NCBI GenBank assembly: GCA_910583555.1
Contig: CAJTXO010000011.1
Location: 1 to 64,000 of the forward strand
Origin: an uncultured Eubacterium sp.
GTDB lineage: Bacteria; Bacillota; Clostridia; Lachnospirales; Lachnospiraceae
DNA: 64,000 nucleotides
Direction: 5' to 3'
Within the stretch, counting starts at the first letter, position 1; each line of letters begins with the position of its first letter. A model generated the notes under the pieces. The model saw nothing but the letters and a program-made list of their open reading frames with translations, was not told the origin of the DNA and made no database searches. Position numbers and translations under genes: made by a program. Positions 44,589 through 52,769 of the stretch are shown here, one piece after another.

Positions 44589-45629
44589 CTATTTCTTCAC
44601 TTTAAACGTTACCTTTTTCATCAGGTATGGATCATCCTGGAAACAATGGTCAAAATAATACGATTCCAGAATCAATTTCTTTTTCTTATACTTCTTCAGG
44701 TTTAAGTTTTTCATCGTAAACACACCATTTTTATCTGCTTTTACACTTTTTATCAGCTTCTCACGAGAACGTCCGCTGCGGTAATAGAGCTCAACTCCCA
44801 GGTTTTTGCCAGCTTTCCCGACAATTTTTTTCGTTTTGCTCGTAATCTTCGTCATCTTTTTGGGAGAAGTTACTTTCAGTGTTTTCTTCAGTTTCTTCAG
44901 ATTGTTTTTCTGCAGGTCCACCATCTGGCCGAACCACACTTTATCGTCGACTAACTGCTTCGGTAATTTTGTGGTCAATTCCGCTTTTGTCAGGTTGTTC
45001 CTCTGTAAATACGTATATCTACTGACTAATTTCGTAAGCTTTGTCAAATCCGGCAGAGTGCTTATATCAGAGTCTATTATACTAAAAGAAGTCAGTTCCG
45101 TCATCCCCTCGACCGGACTTATATCCGTTAGCGTAGAGGGAAGATCGAGAGCGGTCAATTGCGTGCAGTTACGGATCCCCTCAATACTCGTGAGGCTGAA
45201 GCAGTACCTCAAAGAAAGACTGGTTAGATTTTTTAAATGTTCTAACGGTTTCAGATCTGTGATCTTGCTTCTTCCGGTCGAAAAGTGGCGTAAATTTGTC
45301 AATTTTTCAATCCCCTGAAGAGAGACGACTTGATCCTCTTCTTTTCTGTCCCGGTCATCCTCCCAAAATGAAACTATGTCCTGTGACAGCCGTTCTACCT
45401 TCTGCGCCTCCTCTTCTGTAAATGTGCTATCCGGTGCCTTATCCAACGCCTTCAAGATCATCTGATAAAGAGCCTTATCCGGAATTCCCGTCTCATCATT
45501 CCGTATCACATCGGAACCTGCCGCTTTCACAAATGAGCCTCCGAACGAAGGCAGGCTTCCGAGCAGTAGCGAAACTATCATCATAAGAACAACGACATTT
45601 TTCATCATTCCTTTCTCCTTGTTTCCCAT
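44589..45629 (-). CDS. Secreted leucine-rich-repeat protein, internalin-like
   Basis: Secreted, probably surface-associated; partner unknown. A signal peptide (about 1-35, ending near VKAAGS) is followed by a short helical cap with PDKALYQMILKALDKAPDSTFTEEEA. About five LRRs of the internalin/SDS22 type follow (LTNLRHFSTGRSKITDLKPLEHLKNLTSLSLRY and so on), ending near residue 210. The C-terminal 130 residues are Lys-rich and beta-like, ending VTFKVKK, similar to tails of other secreted proteins in this window. I favour the ATG at 45629 (AAGGAG 9 bp upstream); the ATG at 45608 also has an SD. The promoter at 45679-45708 is strong. Confidence 0.75.
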   Translation of the reverse strand: MGNKEKGMMKNVVVLMMIVSLLLGSLPSFGGSFVKAAGSDVIRNDETGIPDKALYQMILKALDKAPDSTFTEEEAQKVERLSQDIVSFWEDDRDRKEEDQVVSLQGIEKLTNLRHFSTGRSKITDLKPLEHLKNLTSLSLRYCFSLTSIEGIRNCTQLTALDLPSTLTDISPVEGMTELTSFSIIDSDISTLPDLTKLTKLVSRYTYLQRNNLTKAELTTKLPKQLVDDKVWFGQMVDLQKNNLKKLKKTLKVTSPKKMTKITSKTKKIVGKAGKNLGVELYYRSGRSREKLIKSVKADKNGVFTMKNLNLKKYKKKKLILESYYFDHCFQDDPYLMKKVTFKVKK

Positions 45630-45678
45630 ATCCACCATCTCCTTTCTATCTGCATGGCCAGTTTTAGATTATGGTCTC

Positions 45679-45708
45679 ATTGTAGCACAAAACTATTGCA
45701 ATAGTCAA
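45679..45708 (-). promoter_or_regulatory. Sigma-A promoter of the LRR-protein gene
   Basis: On the minus strand TTGACT, 18 bp, TACAAT. The spacer contains the palindrome CTATTGCAATAG (45693-45704), a possible operator whose half resembles the ACTATTG core seen at other secreted-protein promoters in this window. Confidence 0.65.
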
Positions 45709-45710
45709 TC

Positions 45711-45743
45711 AAAAAAAGACAGAACTTTTAGCGCCCTGCCTTT
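45711..45743 (-). terminator. Terminator of the YHYH-domain gene
   Basis: An 8-bp stem with one G-U pair (45736-45743 with 45715-45722) and a 13-nt loop is followed on the minus strand by TTTTTTT. A T6 run also follows on the plus strand. Confidence 0.7.
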
Positions 45744-45787
45744 TTTGTATTGATTCATTTTTTTAAAGTGCCAACTGGTCCTGACCA

Positions 45788-46237
45788 CTATTTTTTAAAA
45801 GATATATCCAATTTCTTTAATAGTGTTTTGTTGATTTTACCACTCGACTTTATTTTCTTCTCTTTTTGATATTTTTTGATCGCGGATCTTGTCTTTGTCC
45901 CAAATGAACCGTCTGCTTTGCCGCATTTATAGCCCAGTTTATTCAGCTTCTTCTGAACTTTTTTGACCGTGGCGGCAGAATAATATTTGGATTTCGGCTT
46001 TGGTTTGGATGCAGATGACGTTTTCGGTTTCGACGAATACGGGCAGTTCCCGTTTTTATGTAAATGCGGCGGATTCCCATCGCAGTGATAATGATAGCTG
46101 CCAAGTCCGCTTTTGTTCTTATAATCGTGGTGTCCCCCGCTGGAATCTGTCCTTCCGGAATGCGCAAATACAACTGTATTCGAGCATAATAAACAGACAC
46201 ATAATATTGCTGCCAGTACTCTTTTTACATTTTTCAT
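45788..46237 (-). CDS. Secreted YHYH-motif protein with C-terminal peptidoglycan-binding domain
   Basis: A signal peptide (1-25, ending VVFA) is followed directly by the His-rich stretch HSGRTDSSGGHHDYKN and GSYHYHCDGNPPHLH, the YHYH-type metal-binding-like segment that often occurs in small secreted Firmicutes proteins. A Lys/Pro/Ser linker leads to a PG_binding_1 domain (about 90-145: VKKVQKKLNKLGYKCGKADGSFGTKTRSAIKKYQ). It probably sits in the cell wall; function unknown. The ATG at 46237 has GGAGG 9 bp upstream. Monocistronic, with terminator at 45711. Confidence 0.8.
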   Translation of the reverse strand: MKNVKRVLAAILCVCLLCSNTVVFAHSGRTDSSGGHHDYKNKSGLGSYHYHCDGNPPHLHKNGNCPYSSKPKTSSASKPKPKSKYYSAATVKKVQKKLNKLGYKCGKADGSFGTKTRSAIKKYQKEKKIKSSGKINKTLLKKLDISFKK

Positions 46238-46357
46238 AATCGTTTTCCTCCAAAGATTTTTTTCATAAATATATTTGTCAGGATATCGTTTTTCCTTTGT
46301 ATATTGTAACACTCCTCTCCGGTCTTTTCAATCATCTCATATGAATTATTTCTGCTA

Positions 46358-46386
46358 TTGCAAAAACTTTACAATAGTGCTAAAAT
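46358..46386 (+). promoter_or_regulatory. Sigma-A promoter of the tetR-MFS operon
   Basis: TTGCAA (46358-46363), 17 bp, TAAAAT (46381-46386). The last base of the -10 box overlaps the operator palindrome at 46386-46412. Confidence 0.75.
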
Positions 46387-46412
46387 AGTTATTGACCCCG
46401 AGTCAATAACTA
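46386..46412 (+). promoter_or_regulatory. Palindromic operator of the TetR-type regulator
   Basis: A perfect inverted repeat: TAGTTATTGAC (46386-46396), 5-bp spacer, GTCAATAACTA (46402-46412). It lies between the -10 box and the SD of the tetR-like gene, so binding would block transcription and give autorepression of both genes. Confidence 0.8.
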
Positions 46413-46435
46413 GGTACAAAGGAGGTTCGATAAAA

Positions 46436-47089
46436 ATGGCCAGACCTGCAAAAAAGACACCCGAGGAATGGAAAAAAGAAATCCTTACTGCTGCCCAAAA
46501 CTTATTTATTTCCAAAGGATATGAGGAAACGTCCATTTCCGATATTATGAACATGGCGGGCGGGGCGAAAGGAATGTTTTACCGCTGTTTCCAGAGTAAA
46601 GAAGAAGTAATGTACGCCTTAGGCAATCAGATGTTTTTCGAGAACAATCCATTTGAGAAAGTCCGGGAGAGGAATGACTTGAACGGTCTGCAAAAAATCA
46701 GGGCATTAATTTCAGTGAACCAGTCAGACACCAAACGAAATCAGATCAACAGGGAGGCCGTCCCGATTTTAAAAGACCCGCATATTTTAGCAGCAGCGGT
46801 TAGGGAAAACAGGCGTGTATTAACTCCGCTGTGGTTAGAATTATTAGAGGAAGGAAAAAAGGACGGTTCCATCCAGACGGAATACACAAAAGAACTTTCC
46901 GAGCTCCTACCGCTTATCAACTTCTGGCTCATGCCTTCCGTATTCCCTGCCACAGAGGAAGAACTACTTCATAAATACCGTTTTGTGGCAGAGATGTTAA
47001 AACATATGGGACTGCCGCTTTATGACGATGATACGATGTCCTTTACAGAAAAATTTATCGCTGATATTACAGAAAAAAGGAGGGAATGA
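46436..47089 (+). CDS. TetR/AcrR-family transcriptional regulator
   Basis: DNA-binding repressor, probably of its own operon. The N-terminal HTH (residues 12-58) reads EILTAAQNLFISKGYEETSISDIMNMAGGAKGMFYRCF, followed by an all-helical ligand domain. The length of 217 is typical. The ATG at 46436 has AAAGGAGG about 7 bp upstream; the frame extends back to 46358 through the promoter, so the longer version is excluded. The downstream MFS exporter is 3 bp away. The ligand is probably a substrate of that pump, but its identity cannot be read. Confidence 0.92.
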   Translation: MARPAKKTPEEWKKEILTAAQNLFISKGYEETSISDIMNMAGGAKGMFYRCFQSKEEVMYALGNQMFFENNPFEKVRERNDLNGLQKIRALISVNQSDTKRNQINREAVPILKDPHILAAAVRENRRVLTPLWLELLEEGKKDGSIQTEYTKELSELLPLINFWLMPSVFPATEEELLHKYRFVAEMLKHMGLPLYDDDTMSFTEKFIADITEKRRE

Positions 47090-47092
47090 GCC

Positions 47093-48343
47093 ATGACAGA
47101 AAAACTAATCACGAAAAATTTCATGCTCCTTATTTTGGGACAGCTAACCTCATTGTTTGGAAATTTTATATTGAAACTGGCGTTATCCATGTATGTACTG
47201 GAATTGACTGGTTCAGCAGCAGTATTTGCCGGGATATTGTCTGCAGCCACCATCCCAACCATCCTTTTGTCACCGCTTGGCGGCATTTTGGCAGACAGGG
47301 CAGACAGACGGAATATTATGGTGGCGTTAGACGCATTGACCGGCGTATCCGTTTTATGCGCGGCACTATTCCTGTCGGAAAATAATGCTATTGCCGTAAT
47401 CAGTGCGCTGCTCGTCATACTGTCTATTTTCGGTGCATTTGAAACGCCTACTGTTCAAGCATGTATTCCTTCGATGCTGCAAGGCGACAATATTATGAAG
47501 GGAAATGCCATTGTAAATCAAGTGGCTTCTTTATCCTATCTGATCGCCCCCATGTTGGGCGGCGTACTGTATGCCATGCTGGGACTGAAACCTGTAATGT
47601 ATGCAAGCGTTGTCTGCTTTTTTATTACTGCCCTGTTTGAATGTTTTATAAAATTGGGTTATCACCGTACTCAGAATAAAGGCGGCGTACTCCAGATCGT
47701 AAAGCAGGATTTTTTATCAAGTATGCAGTATATTTCAAAAGAACAGACGAGCATATCAAAAATGCTGCTCTTAACAGCGTTCTCCAGGTTTTTTGTAATA
47801 GGCGTCACTATAGTCGGACTTCCCTTTCTTGTGCGGGCCGTCCTCGGATTTAGCGCACGGTATTATGGGGCTGCGGAAAGCGCGTTAGCCGTCGCTACCA
47901 TTTTGGGAAGTATTGCCGCAGGAGTTTTGGCGGAGAAATTGAAAATACATAGATTATCTGTCCTGCTTGCTTCTCTGGGTATTTTTATTTTTCCTGCCGG
48001 CATCGTTTTTCTCTTGCCAGTGAGCGCCATCCTGAAATATGGCGTTACAGTTGTATCGTTATGCGGTATGCAGGCTGTTATCAGTATATTTTCTATTTTT
48101 GCCACTTCCCTCATACAGCAGCGCACGCCAAATCATTTCATAGGGAAAGTGATGGCTTATACATCAACGGTTACTTTGTGCGCCCAGCCCATAGGACAAA
48201 TCGTGTACGGTTTTCTGTTTGACAGATTTCGCAGCAACATATATGTTGTCCTAATTCCGACTGGCATCATAGTTTGCATTCTGGGGCTGTCTGCAAAGAG
48301 TTTTTTTAGGAATTTGGAAAGGGAACAGCAGGAACTTTTTTAG
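47093..48343 (+). CDS. Major facilitator superfamily transporter
   Basis: Twelve-helix membrane transporter of 416 residues. The N-terminal half carries the loop motif GGILADRADRRNIMVALD, an MFS signature between helices 2 and 3. Similarity is strongest to the MFS group with macrolide-efflux-like members (NFMLLILGQLTSLFGNFILKLALSMYVLELTGSAA). It is probably a drug or metabolite exporter controlled by the TetR-type regulator upstream. SD GGAGGG, start 3 bp after the regulator stop. Confidence 0.9.
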   Translation: MTEKLITKNFMLLILGQLTSLFGNFILKLALSMYVLELTGSAAVFAGILSAATIPTILLSPLGGILADRADRRNIMVALDALTGVSVLCAALFLSENNAIAVISALLVILSIFGAFETPTVQACIPSMLQGDNIMKGNAIVNQVASLSYLIAPMLGGVLYAMLGLKPVMYASVVCFFITALFECFIKLGYHRTQNKGGVLQIVKQDFLSSMQYISKEQTSISKMLLLTAFSRFFVIGVTIVGLPFLVRAVLGFSARYYGAAESALAVATILGSIAAGVLAEKLKIHRLSVLLASLGIFIFPAGIVFLLPVSAILKYGVTVVSLCGMQAVISIFSIFATSLIQQRTPNHFIGKVMAYTSTVTLCAQPIGQIVYGFLFDRFRSNIYVVLIPTGIIVCILGLSAKSFFRNLEREQQELF

Positions 48344-48394
48344 AATTAAATGTTGAACTTCTCAAACAATTGTTGCCAACCTCTATACGAGGTC

Positions 48395-48433
48395 AGCCGT
48401 CACTAATTGCGGTAGTGGCGGCTATTTCTTTTT
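48395..48433 (+). ncRNA. 3' end and terminator of a putative antitoxin RNA
   Basis: An 11-bp stem AGCCGTCACTA / TAGTGGCGGCT (one G-U pair) with a 7-nt loop is followed by ATTTCTTTTTCC. This intrinsic terminator on the plus strand lies over the last bases of the toxin-like ORF on the other strand. A small stem ACCTC/GAGGT precedes it. The layout is that of antisense RNAs (RatA-like) that overlap toxin mRNAs tail to tail. I could not find a convincing promoter for the RNA, so its 5' end is unknown; it might only terminate MFS transcription. Confidence 0.55.
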
Positions 48434-48517
48434 CCCTTTGAAGATCGTATAACACAATCCAACAAGGACAACGACAAATATACAAAACTGAAACAAGTCC
48501 GAATATGTAACATTCAT
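48422..48517 (-). CDS. Small hydrophobic holin-like type I toxin peptide
   Basis: A 31-residue peptide: a short polar start MNVTYSDLFQF, one membrane helix (CIFVVVLVGLCYTIF) and a basic end KGKKK. This is the pattern of the many small 'putative holin-like toxin' peptides found across Firmicutes as type I toxins. The start ATG at 48517 has a purine-rich SD (AGGGGGG) upstream. It is below normal annotation cutoffs. The plus-strand terminator hairpin overlaps its stop codon, consistent with tail-to-tail antisense control. The toxic role is inferred from family resemblance. Confidence 0.65.
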   Translation of the reverse strand: MNVTYSDLFQFCIFVVVLVGLCYTIFKGKKK

Positions 48518-48534
48518 CTTCTTGCCCCCCTACC

Positions 48535-48562
48535 TTGCAATTACGCTCTAATCTGTTATAAT
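48535..48562 (+). promoter_or_regulatory. Sigma-A promoter of aroE
   Basis: TTGCAA, 16 bp, TATAAT, ending 38 bp upstream of the aroE start; SD AGAAAGGA follows. Confidence 0.75.
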
Positions 48563-48600
48563 GAAACATATAAATCACAAATAGAAAGGAAGTACAAAAA

Positions 48601-49353
48601 ATGGATTACGGATTGATCGGAGAAAAACTTGGGCACAGTCTCTCAAAACCGATCCACGAGAGCCTTGCCGATTATACATACGACATCCACCCCCTCACCA
48701 GGGAAGAATTTAAAACATTTATGGAGGAAAAAGCATTCCGCGCGATCAATGTCACGATCCCATACAAAAAAGACGTGATCCCTTATCTGGATTCAATGGA
48801 CGATAACGCCAAAGCCATCGGCGCCGTAAACACGATCGTCAACACAGACGGAAAACTCCGCGGCTACAACACAGACTTTTCCGGTTTTGAATACATGGTC
48901 GTGCGCCACGGCGTAGATCTCGCGCAAAAAAAAGTGATCGTCCTCGGAAACGGCGGCGCCGCGCAAGCAATCAAAGCCGTTGTCAAAAAGCACCACGCCC
49001 GGGAAATGATCATCGTCGATATTGTCGATGATGGCGAATCCATTTCCTATGAGGAATGTTTTGAAAAGCATACCGACGCCGACGTCATCATCAACACCAG
49101 TCCGATCGGTATGTATCCAAAAGTGGATGCCAGTCCGGTCGATCTCACCAGATTTCCGAACTGCAAAGCCGTCATGGACGTCGTATACAACCCTCTTCCG
49201 ACCAAACTCGTCGCGCAGGCAAAGGAACTCGGCATGATCGGCGTCAACGGGCTGGAAATGCTGGTCGCGCAGGCAAAATACGCGGTCGAGATCTTCCTCG
49301 ACACCAAAATCGACGAGGACAGGATTCAGGAAATATATGAAAAAATGAAATAA
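48601..49353 (+). CDS. aroE: Shikimate dehydrogenase
   Basis: Reduces 3-dehydroshikimate to shikimate with NADPH in aromatic amino acid synthesis; cytoplasmic. The substrate-binding SLS (S13, S15) and NVTIPYK with the catalytic Lys56 are present, with Asp92 in NTDFSGF. The nucleotide loop GNGGAAQA (near 117-122) and INTSPIGMYP follow. At 250 residues it is slightly shorter than the usual 270-290. It is alone, not in an aro operon, and could also act on related substrates such as quinate. Confidence 0.92.
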   Translation: MDYGLIGEKLGHSLSKPIHESLADYTYDIHPLTREEFKTFMEEKAFRAINVTIPYKKDVIPYLDSMDDNAKAIGAVNTIVNTDGKLRGYNTDFSGFEYMVVRHGVDLAQKKVIVLGNGGAAQAIKAVVKKHHAREMIIVDIVDDGESISYEECFEKHTDADVIINTSPIGMYPKVDASPVDLTRFPNCKAVMDVVYNPLPTKLVAQAKELGMIGVNGLEMLVAQAKYAVEIFLDTKIDEDRIQEIYEKMK

Positions 49354-49364
49354 AGAGGAGAGAA

Positions 49365-49400
49365 TTCGTACCCTTCAAATAACGAAATGAAGGGTACGAA
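49365..49400. terminator. Hairpin between convergent aroE and lipoprotein genes
   Basis: A perfect 13-bp stem (49365-49377 with 49388-49400, TTCGTACCCTTCA) and a 10-nt loop. It lacks a T-run on either strand. It probably serves as a two-way terminator for convergent transcription. Confidence 0.5.
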
Positions 49401-49497
49401 GGCATCTCTGTATAAAATTTAACGATATGTTCTTCCCGTAAAAACATCAATCAAAAGAATATCTTTCCAGTTACACACTTTTTCTTCCTCACTATTC

Positions 49498-50343
49498 TTA
49501 AACTTTACTTGATACAGTGGTGAAAAAATAATTGTCATTTTGCGGTAAAGACGTATACACAACCTCAATTTTATCAATATTCTCAGCAGATGGGTGCGCA
49601 GCTGCCTTATCTGTAATAGCAGCCACATCATCTAATGATATAAACTCTTCTCGCTTACATTTCTTCACTTCAGTAATCTTATCTGGTACTCTAACAAAAT
49701 CTACATATTGGACAACATCACCCTTCAAATCTAACATTATATATGGAGGTTTCGCTACCTTGGATAAAACCTCTTCATCAAACGATATTCCTCTATTTCC
49801 AACTAATTCAGTACCCTCATATATATAATCATACTCTATTTGTACCCTATCATCCTCTTTTTCAACTATTCTTCCATTTGATACTGAATAACTGCATCCC
49901 ATCTTTTCTAATATATTTCGGATAAATTTATCTGAATCTTTTATTTCTAATTTCTTTCCTTCCTGTTCGGAAAAATTAAAACTAACATTTCTTTTTTCAC
50001 CATCGAACAACTCACATACCCAAGAAAATTTCAAACCTTCATTCTCATACTCACAGAAAATATCCTCCATTTTACTATCTTTTTCTTTCTTTATCTTGCT
50101 CACATCTAGTTTTTCTCCCACGACACTTGACGCTAGCGCAGTATCATCTATATTCATATATGATAAATTAAACATCGAATATTCATCTTTAATATCTGAA
50201 TTATCATTTAAAACATTCATATCTGTGCTAGCATTTTCACCTTTGGGCTCTTTTTGCCTGATTTCACTTTTCATCGAGCATCCTGATAATACACCTATGG
50301 AAACCAAAACCAAACATATCTTTATCAACACCGTTTTTCTCAT
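49498..50343 (-). CDS. Lipoprotein of the AT-rich ABC-transporter island
   Basis: Membrane-anchored extracytoplasmic lipoprotein; function unknown. A basic start, hydrophobic segment and lipobox VLSGC (Cys22) define the lipoprotein signal. The 260-residue mature part is rich in Glu, Lys and Asp and has no known domain that I recognise. I start at the ATG 50343, closely preceded by GGAGGG. It is the last gene of the operon, 35 bp after the ATPase. In bacteriocin and lantibiotic loci lipoproteins in this position often give self-immunity; here that is inference from context. Codon use is AT-rich like the rest of the island. Confidence 0.7.
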   Translation of the reverse strand: MRKTVLIKICLVLVSIGVLSGCSMKSEIRQKEPKGENASTDMNVLNDNSDIKDEYSMFNLSYMNIDDTALASSVVGEKLDVSKIKKEKDSKMEDIFCEYENEGLKFSWVCELFDGEKRNVSFNFSEQEGKKLEIKDSDKFIRNILEKMGCSYSVSNGRIVEKEDDRVQIEYDYIYEGTELVGNRGISFDEEVLSKVAKPPYIMLDLKGDVVQYVDFVRVPDKITEVKKCKREEFISLDDVAAITDKAAAHPSAENIDKIEVVYTSLPQNDNYFFTTVSSKV

Positions 50344-50378
50344 TTCATTTTCCCTCCATTCGCAAGATTCAAAACCTT

Positions 50379-51026
50379 TCAAAAACTCCTGACATCAATA
50401 ATTTTTCCATTATCAAGTTCATATACTTTATCACACAAATAATCAATATCTGCCTGATTATGACTAGCAATCACAATGGTTCTTCCAGCCTCTTTTAATC
50501 GGAGAAAAAGAGTTCTCATCTCTTCCACACCTTTTTTATCAAGTCCGTTCATTGGTTCATCTAATATCAATAAGGATTGTTCCTCCATAATAGCCTGCGC
50601 AATTCCCAATCTTTGTCTCATACCGAGTGAATATTTAAAAACGAACTTTTTATCATCTGGATTTAATCCAACTAACTGCATCGTTTGTCGAATTTTCTCT
50701 TTGTCAGGTATTCCTTTTATCGAATACAGGTCATATAAATTTTTATATCCCGAAATGTAAGGCATAAAACTCGGAGTTTCAATAATCACACCTATATCCT
50801 CAGGAAAATCCACCTCTTTCCCTACTTCTTTACCTTGAACCAAAACTGTTCCACAATCCGGCTTCAAAAAACCTGCTATCACTTTCATTAACAGGGTTTT
50901 GCCTGAACCATTCAGTCCAACAAAGCCACATACACTTCCTTTCTCAATTGATATATTTATATCATTAAGAACTTTATTTCTTTTAAAAGATTTACTCATA
51001 TTTTTTATTTCTATAACATTTTCCAT
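50379..51026 (-). CDS. ABC transporter ATP-binding protein (BcrA/CcmA-like)
   Basis: Energising subunit for the two permeases encoded upstream. Walker A GLNGSGKT (37-44), signature YSLGMRQRLGIAQA, Walker B LLILDEPMNGLD and the switch His in VIASHNQADI are all present, so it should be active. The 215-residue length and sequence are closest to ABC-2-type exporters involved in peptide or antibiotic self-protection. It lies 12 bp after the second permease gene. Confidence 0.93.
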   Translation of the reverse strand: MENVIEIKNMSKSFKRNKVLNDINISIEKGSVCGFVGLNGSGKTLLMKVIAGFLKPDCGTVLVQGKEVGKEVDFPEDIGVIIETPSFMPYISGYKNLYDLYSIKGIPDKEKIRQTMQLVGLNPDDKKFVFKYSLGMRQRLGIAQAIMEEQSLLILDEPMNGLDKKGVEEMRTLFLRLKEAGRTIVIASHNQADIDYLCDKVYELDNGKIIDVRSF

Positions 51027-51038
51027 ATTAAAATCCCC

Positions 51039-51911
51039 TTATTCATCTTTTTTAAAGCTTACATGATCTAAACTCTTTCGAATCAGTATAACAAGTATAC
51101 TAATTGCAGATATGCCATATAGCACAGAATAAATCATAGAATTTGAACCCATATTTAATGTACTTTCTGCGATACTATATACTCTAAATGGTGAAAACCT
51201 ACTCCACACCTTTACCACTGGATTTATTTTATATAGTTCACTGATCAAAACAGAATCTATATAGTAGCCTCCAAAAACAAAAGCAACTGCATATGTTGTC
51301 TTTTTTCTTAAGGATAACAAAACAAATAATAAACCAACTGACATTCCTTCAAAAATCATAAGCAGAATATTGAAACCGCCCACCAAATTAGGATTATATA
51401 CAAACATATCCGGATAATACATGCTTACACCTTCTACGCCTACCTCATAAGGTCCCCTACTCAACGATGTATATGCTGCATCACTCCAAGAGTTGTCCAG
51501 TGTAACATGCCCGCCACTCGTCAAAAATAATACAACAAATATAAATAAGTTTATTATAAGCACAATGCAAAACACATAGCACAATTGACTTCTAACCCAT
51601 AATTTCTTGTTCATTCTAACCAAGCTATATGAAAAACCTGGATGAAAGAAAAAAATACCACAGGAAAATAAAGCTATGCCGATTTTATATATCATTCCTG
51701 TATAATAATCAGCCCCAAAAAACGTACTGAGTTCAAAGATATTCAGTTTATCTTCATGTTGTGATAACCAGGTGGATATTCCACCAAAGGTATATGCAAG
51801 GTAACATAGAACGATTAACAAAAATAAATAAAGGACCGGATTTAAAAATTCATATTTTAAAGATAAGCCAACAATTCTTCTTGTTTTTATAGTATGTTTA
51901 AAACTTCCCAT
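51039..51911 (-). CDS. ABC-2-type permease, second of two
   Basis: Polytopic membrane protein, 290 residues with six to seven hydrophobic segments, including LFLLIVLCYLAYTFGGI, LCYVFCIVLIINLFIFVVLFL and FNILLMIFEGMSVGLLFVLLSL. A short extracellular-type loop follows the third helix. It is not similar to import permeases with an EAA loop, so an export or immunity role is more likely. Its start overlaps the stop of the first permease gene by 14 bp and it works with the ATPase downstream. Confidence 0.75.
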   Translation of the reverse strand: MGSFKHTIKTRRIVGLSLKYEFLNPVLYLFLLIVLCYLAYTFGGISTWLSQHEDKLNIFELSTFFGADYYTGMIYKIGIALFSCGIFFFHPGFSYSLVRMNKKLWVRSQLCYVFCIVLIINLFIFVVLFLTSGGHVTLDNSWSDAAYTSLSRGPYEVGVEGVSMYYPDMFVYNPNLVGGFNILLMIFEGMSVGLLFVLLSLRKKTTYAVAFVFGGYYIDSVLISELYKINPVVKVWSRFSPFRVYSIAESTLNMGSNSMIYSVLYGISAISILVILIRKSLDHVSFKKDE

Positions 51912-52668
51912 TCACGAATCTCCTTTTAAAAAATATCGAATAAGAAATAATTGCGAACAAACAAAGAAAACCCGGATATAAATAGCAATAAAGCATTCCT
52001 TCCAAACTTTCTGACAAAGTAGTACCAACGAATGACGCAACCGCCCAATCTAAATACTGGTTTCCTAAAACTAATGCTAATATCTGAAAAAAACGAAATA
52101 CGATCCAGGGCATTGCAAAAACAATATATTTGTTCTTTACAAAACAAGCAATGATCATCGTAAAAAATGTGCCAGGAAGTATCTGTAGTACATACGAAAG
52201 GTATACTAATAAATAATATAATATTATATTATTTTTTACTATATTCTCAAATATACCTAGTCCATGTAATTTTTGTGCGTCGTATTCCGTAAGAGAAAAA
52301 TCGCAATCATATGCCTTACAAATCAGCAAAAAAACGAGCAATACAATAAACCCAATTCCCATAACTGATGTAAAAACAGCCATAATTTGATCAAATATAT
52401 ATTTTCTTTTACTCGTTCTAACAATTTGATAATATGCTGCTCTTCTTTTTATTTCTTCCGCAAAAATCACTAAGAATGGCAGTGATGATAAAACCATAGC
52501 AACAATTTGTCCCGGGCCATATTCTACTGCACATTTATAACACTCCAAAGCATCGTCTTGTATAATTAATGACTGATAAGAACCTGCAAAGAAAGTCAAC
52601 AACATTATAGATATGGCAATCCAAAAAATCTTACTAAAAAATATATTTTTTATATATACTTTATACAT
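51898..52668 (-). CDS. ABC-2-type permease, first of two
   Basis: Polytopic membrane protein, 256 residues with about six helices (IFFSKIFWIAISIMLLTFFAG, IVAMVLSSLPFLVIFAEEI, FIVLLVFLLIC, ILPGTFFTMIIACFV, AMPWIVFRFFQILALVLG, LYPGFLCLFAIISYSIFF). It shares the topology of the next gene, so the two probably form a heterodimeric channel. It starts 101 bp behind the secreted-peptide gene, with the strong hairpin 52693-52738 in that gap. Product specificity is unknown. Confidence 0.75.
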   Translation of the reverse strand: MYKVYIKNIFFSKIFWIAISIMLLTFFAGSYQSLIIQDDALECYKCAVEYGPGQIVAMVLSSLPFLVIFAEEIKRRAAYYQIVRTSKRKYIFDQIMAVFTSVMGIGFIVLLVFLLICKAYDCDFSLTEYDAQKLHGLGIFENIVKNNIILYYLLVYLSYVLQILPGTFFTMIIACFVKNKYIVFAMPWIVFRFFQILALVLGNQYLDWAVASFVGTTLSESLEGMLYCYLYPGFLCLFAIISYSIFFKRRFVNGKF

Positions 52669-52692
52669 TTGTACACTTCCTATATGATCATC

Positions 52693-52738
52693 CCGCTATT
52701 TTAACAAACACATATACCAACATTTGTCAAAACAGCGG
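52693..52738 (-). promoter_or_regulatory. Intercistronic hairpin between peptide gene and ABC permeases
   Basis: A 16-bp stem with two G-U pairs (52723-52738 with 52693-52708) and a 14-nt loop; no T-run follows. Such a structure can stabilise or partly terminate the upstream message, so that the secreted peptide is made in excess over the transporter, as in bacteriocin operons. Confidence 0.6.
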
Positions 52739-52769
52739 AATTTATGTAATATTTTAATCACAGAACATA

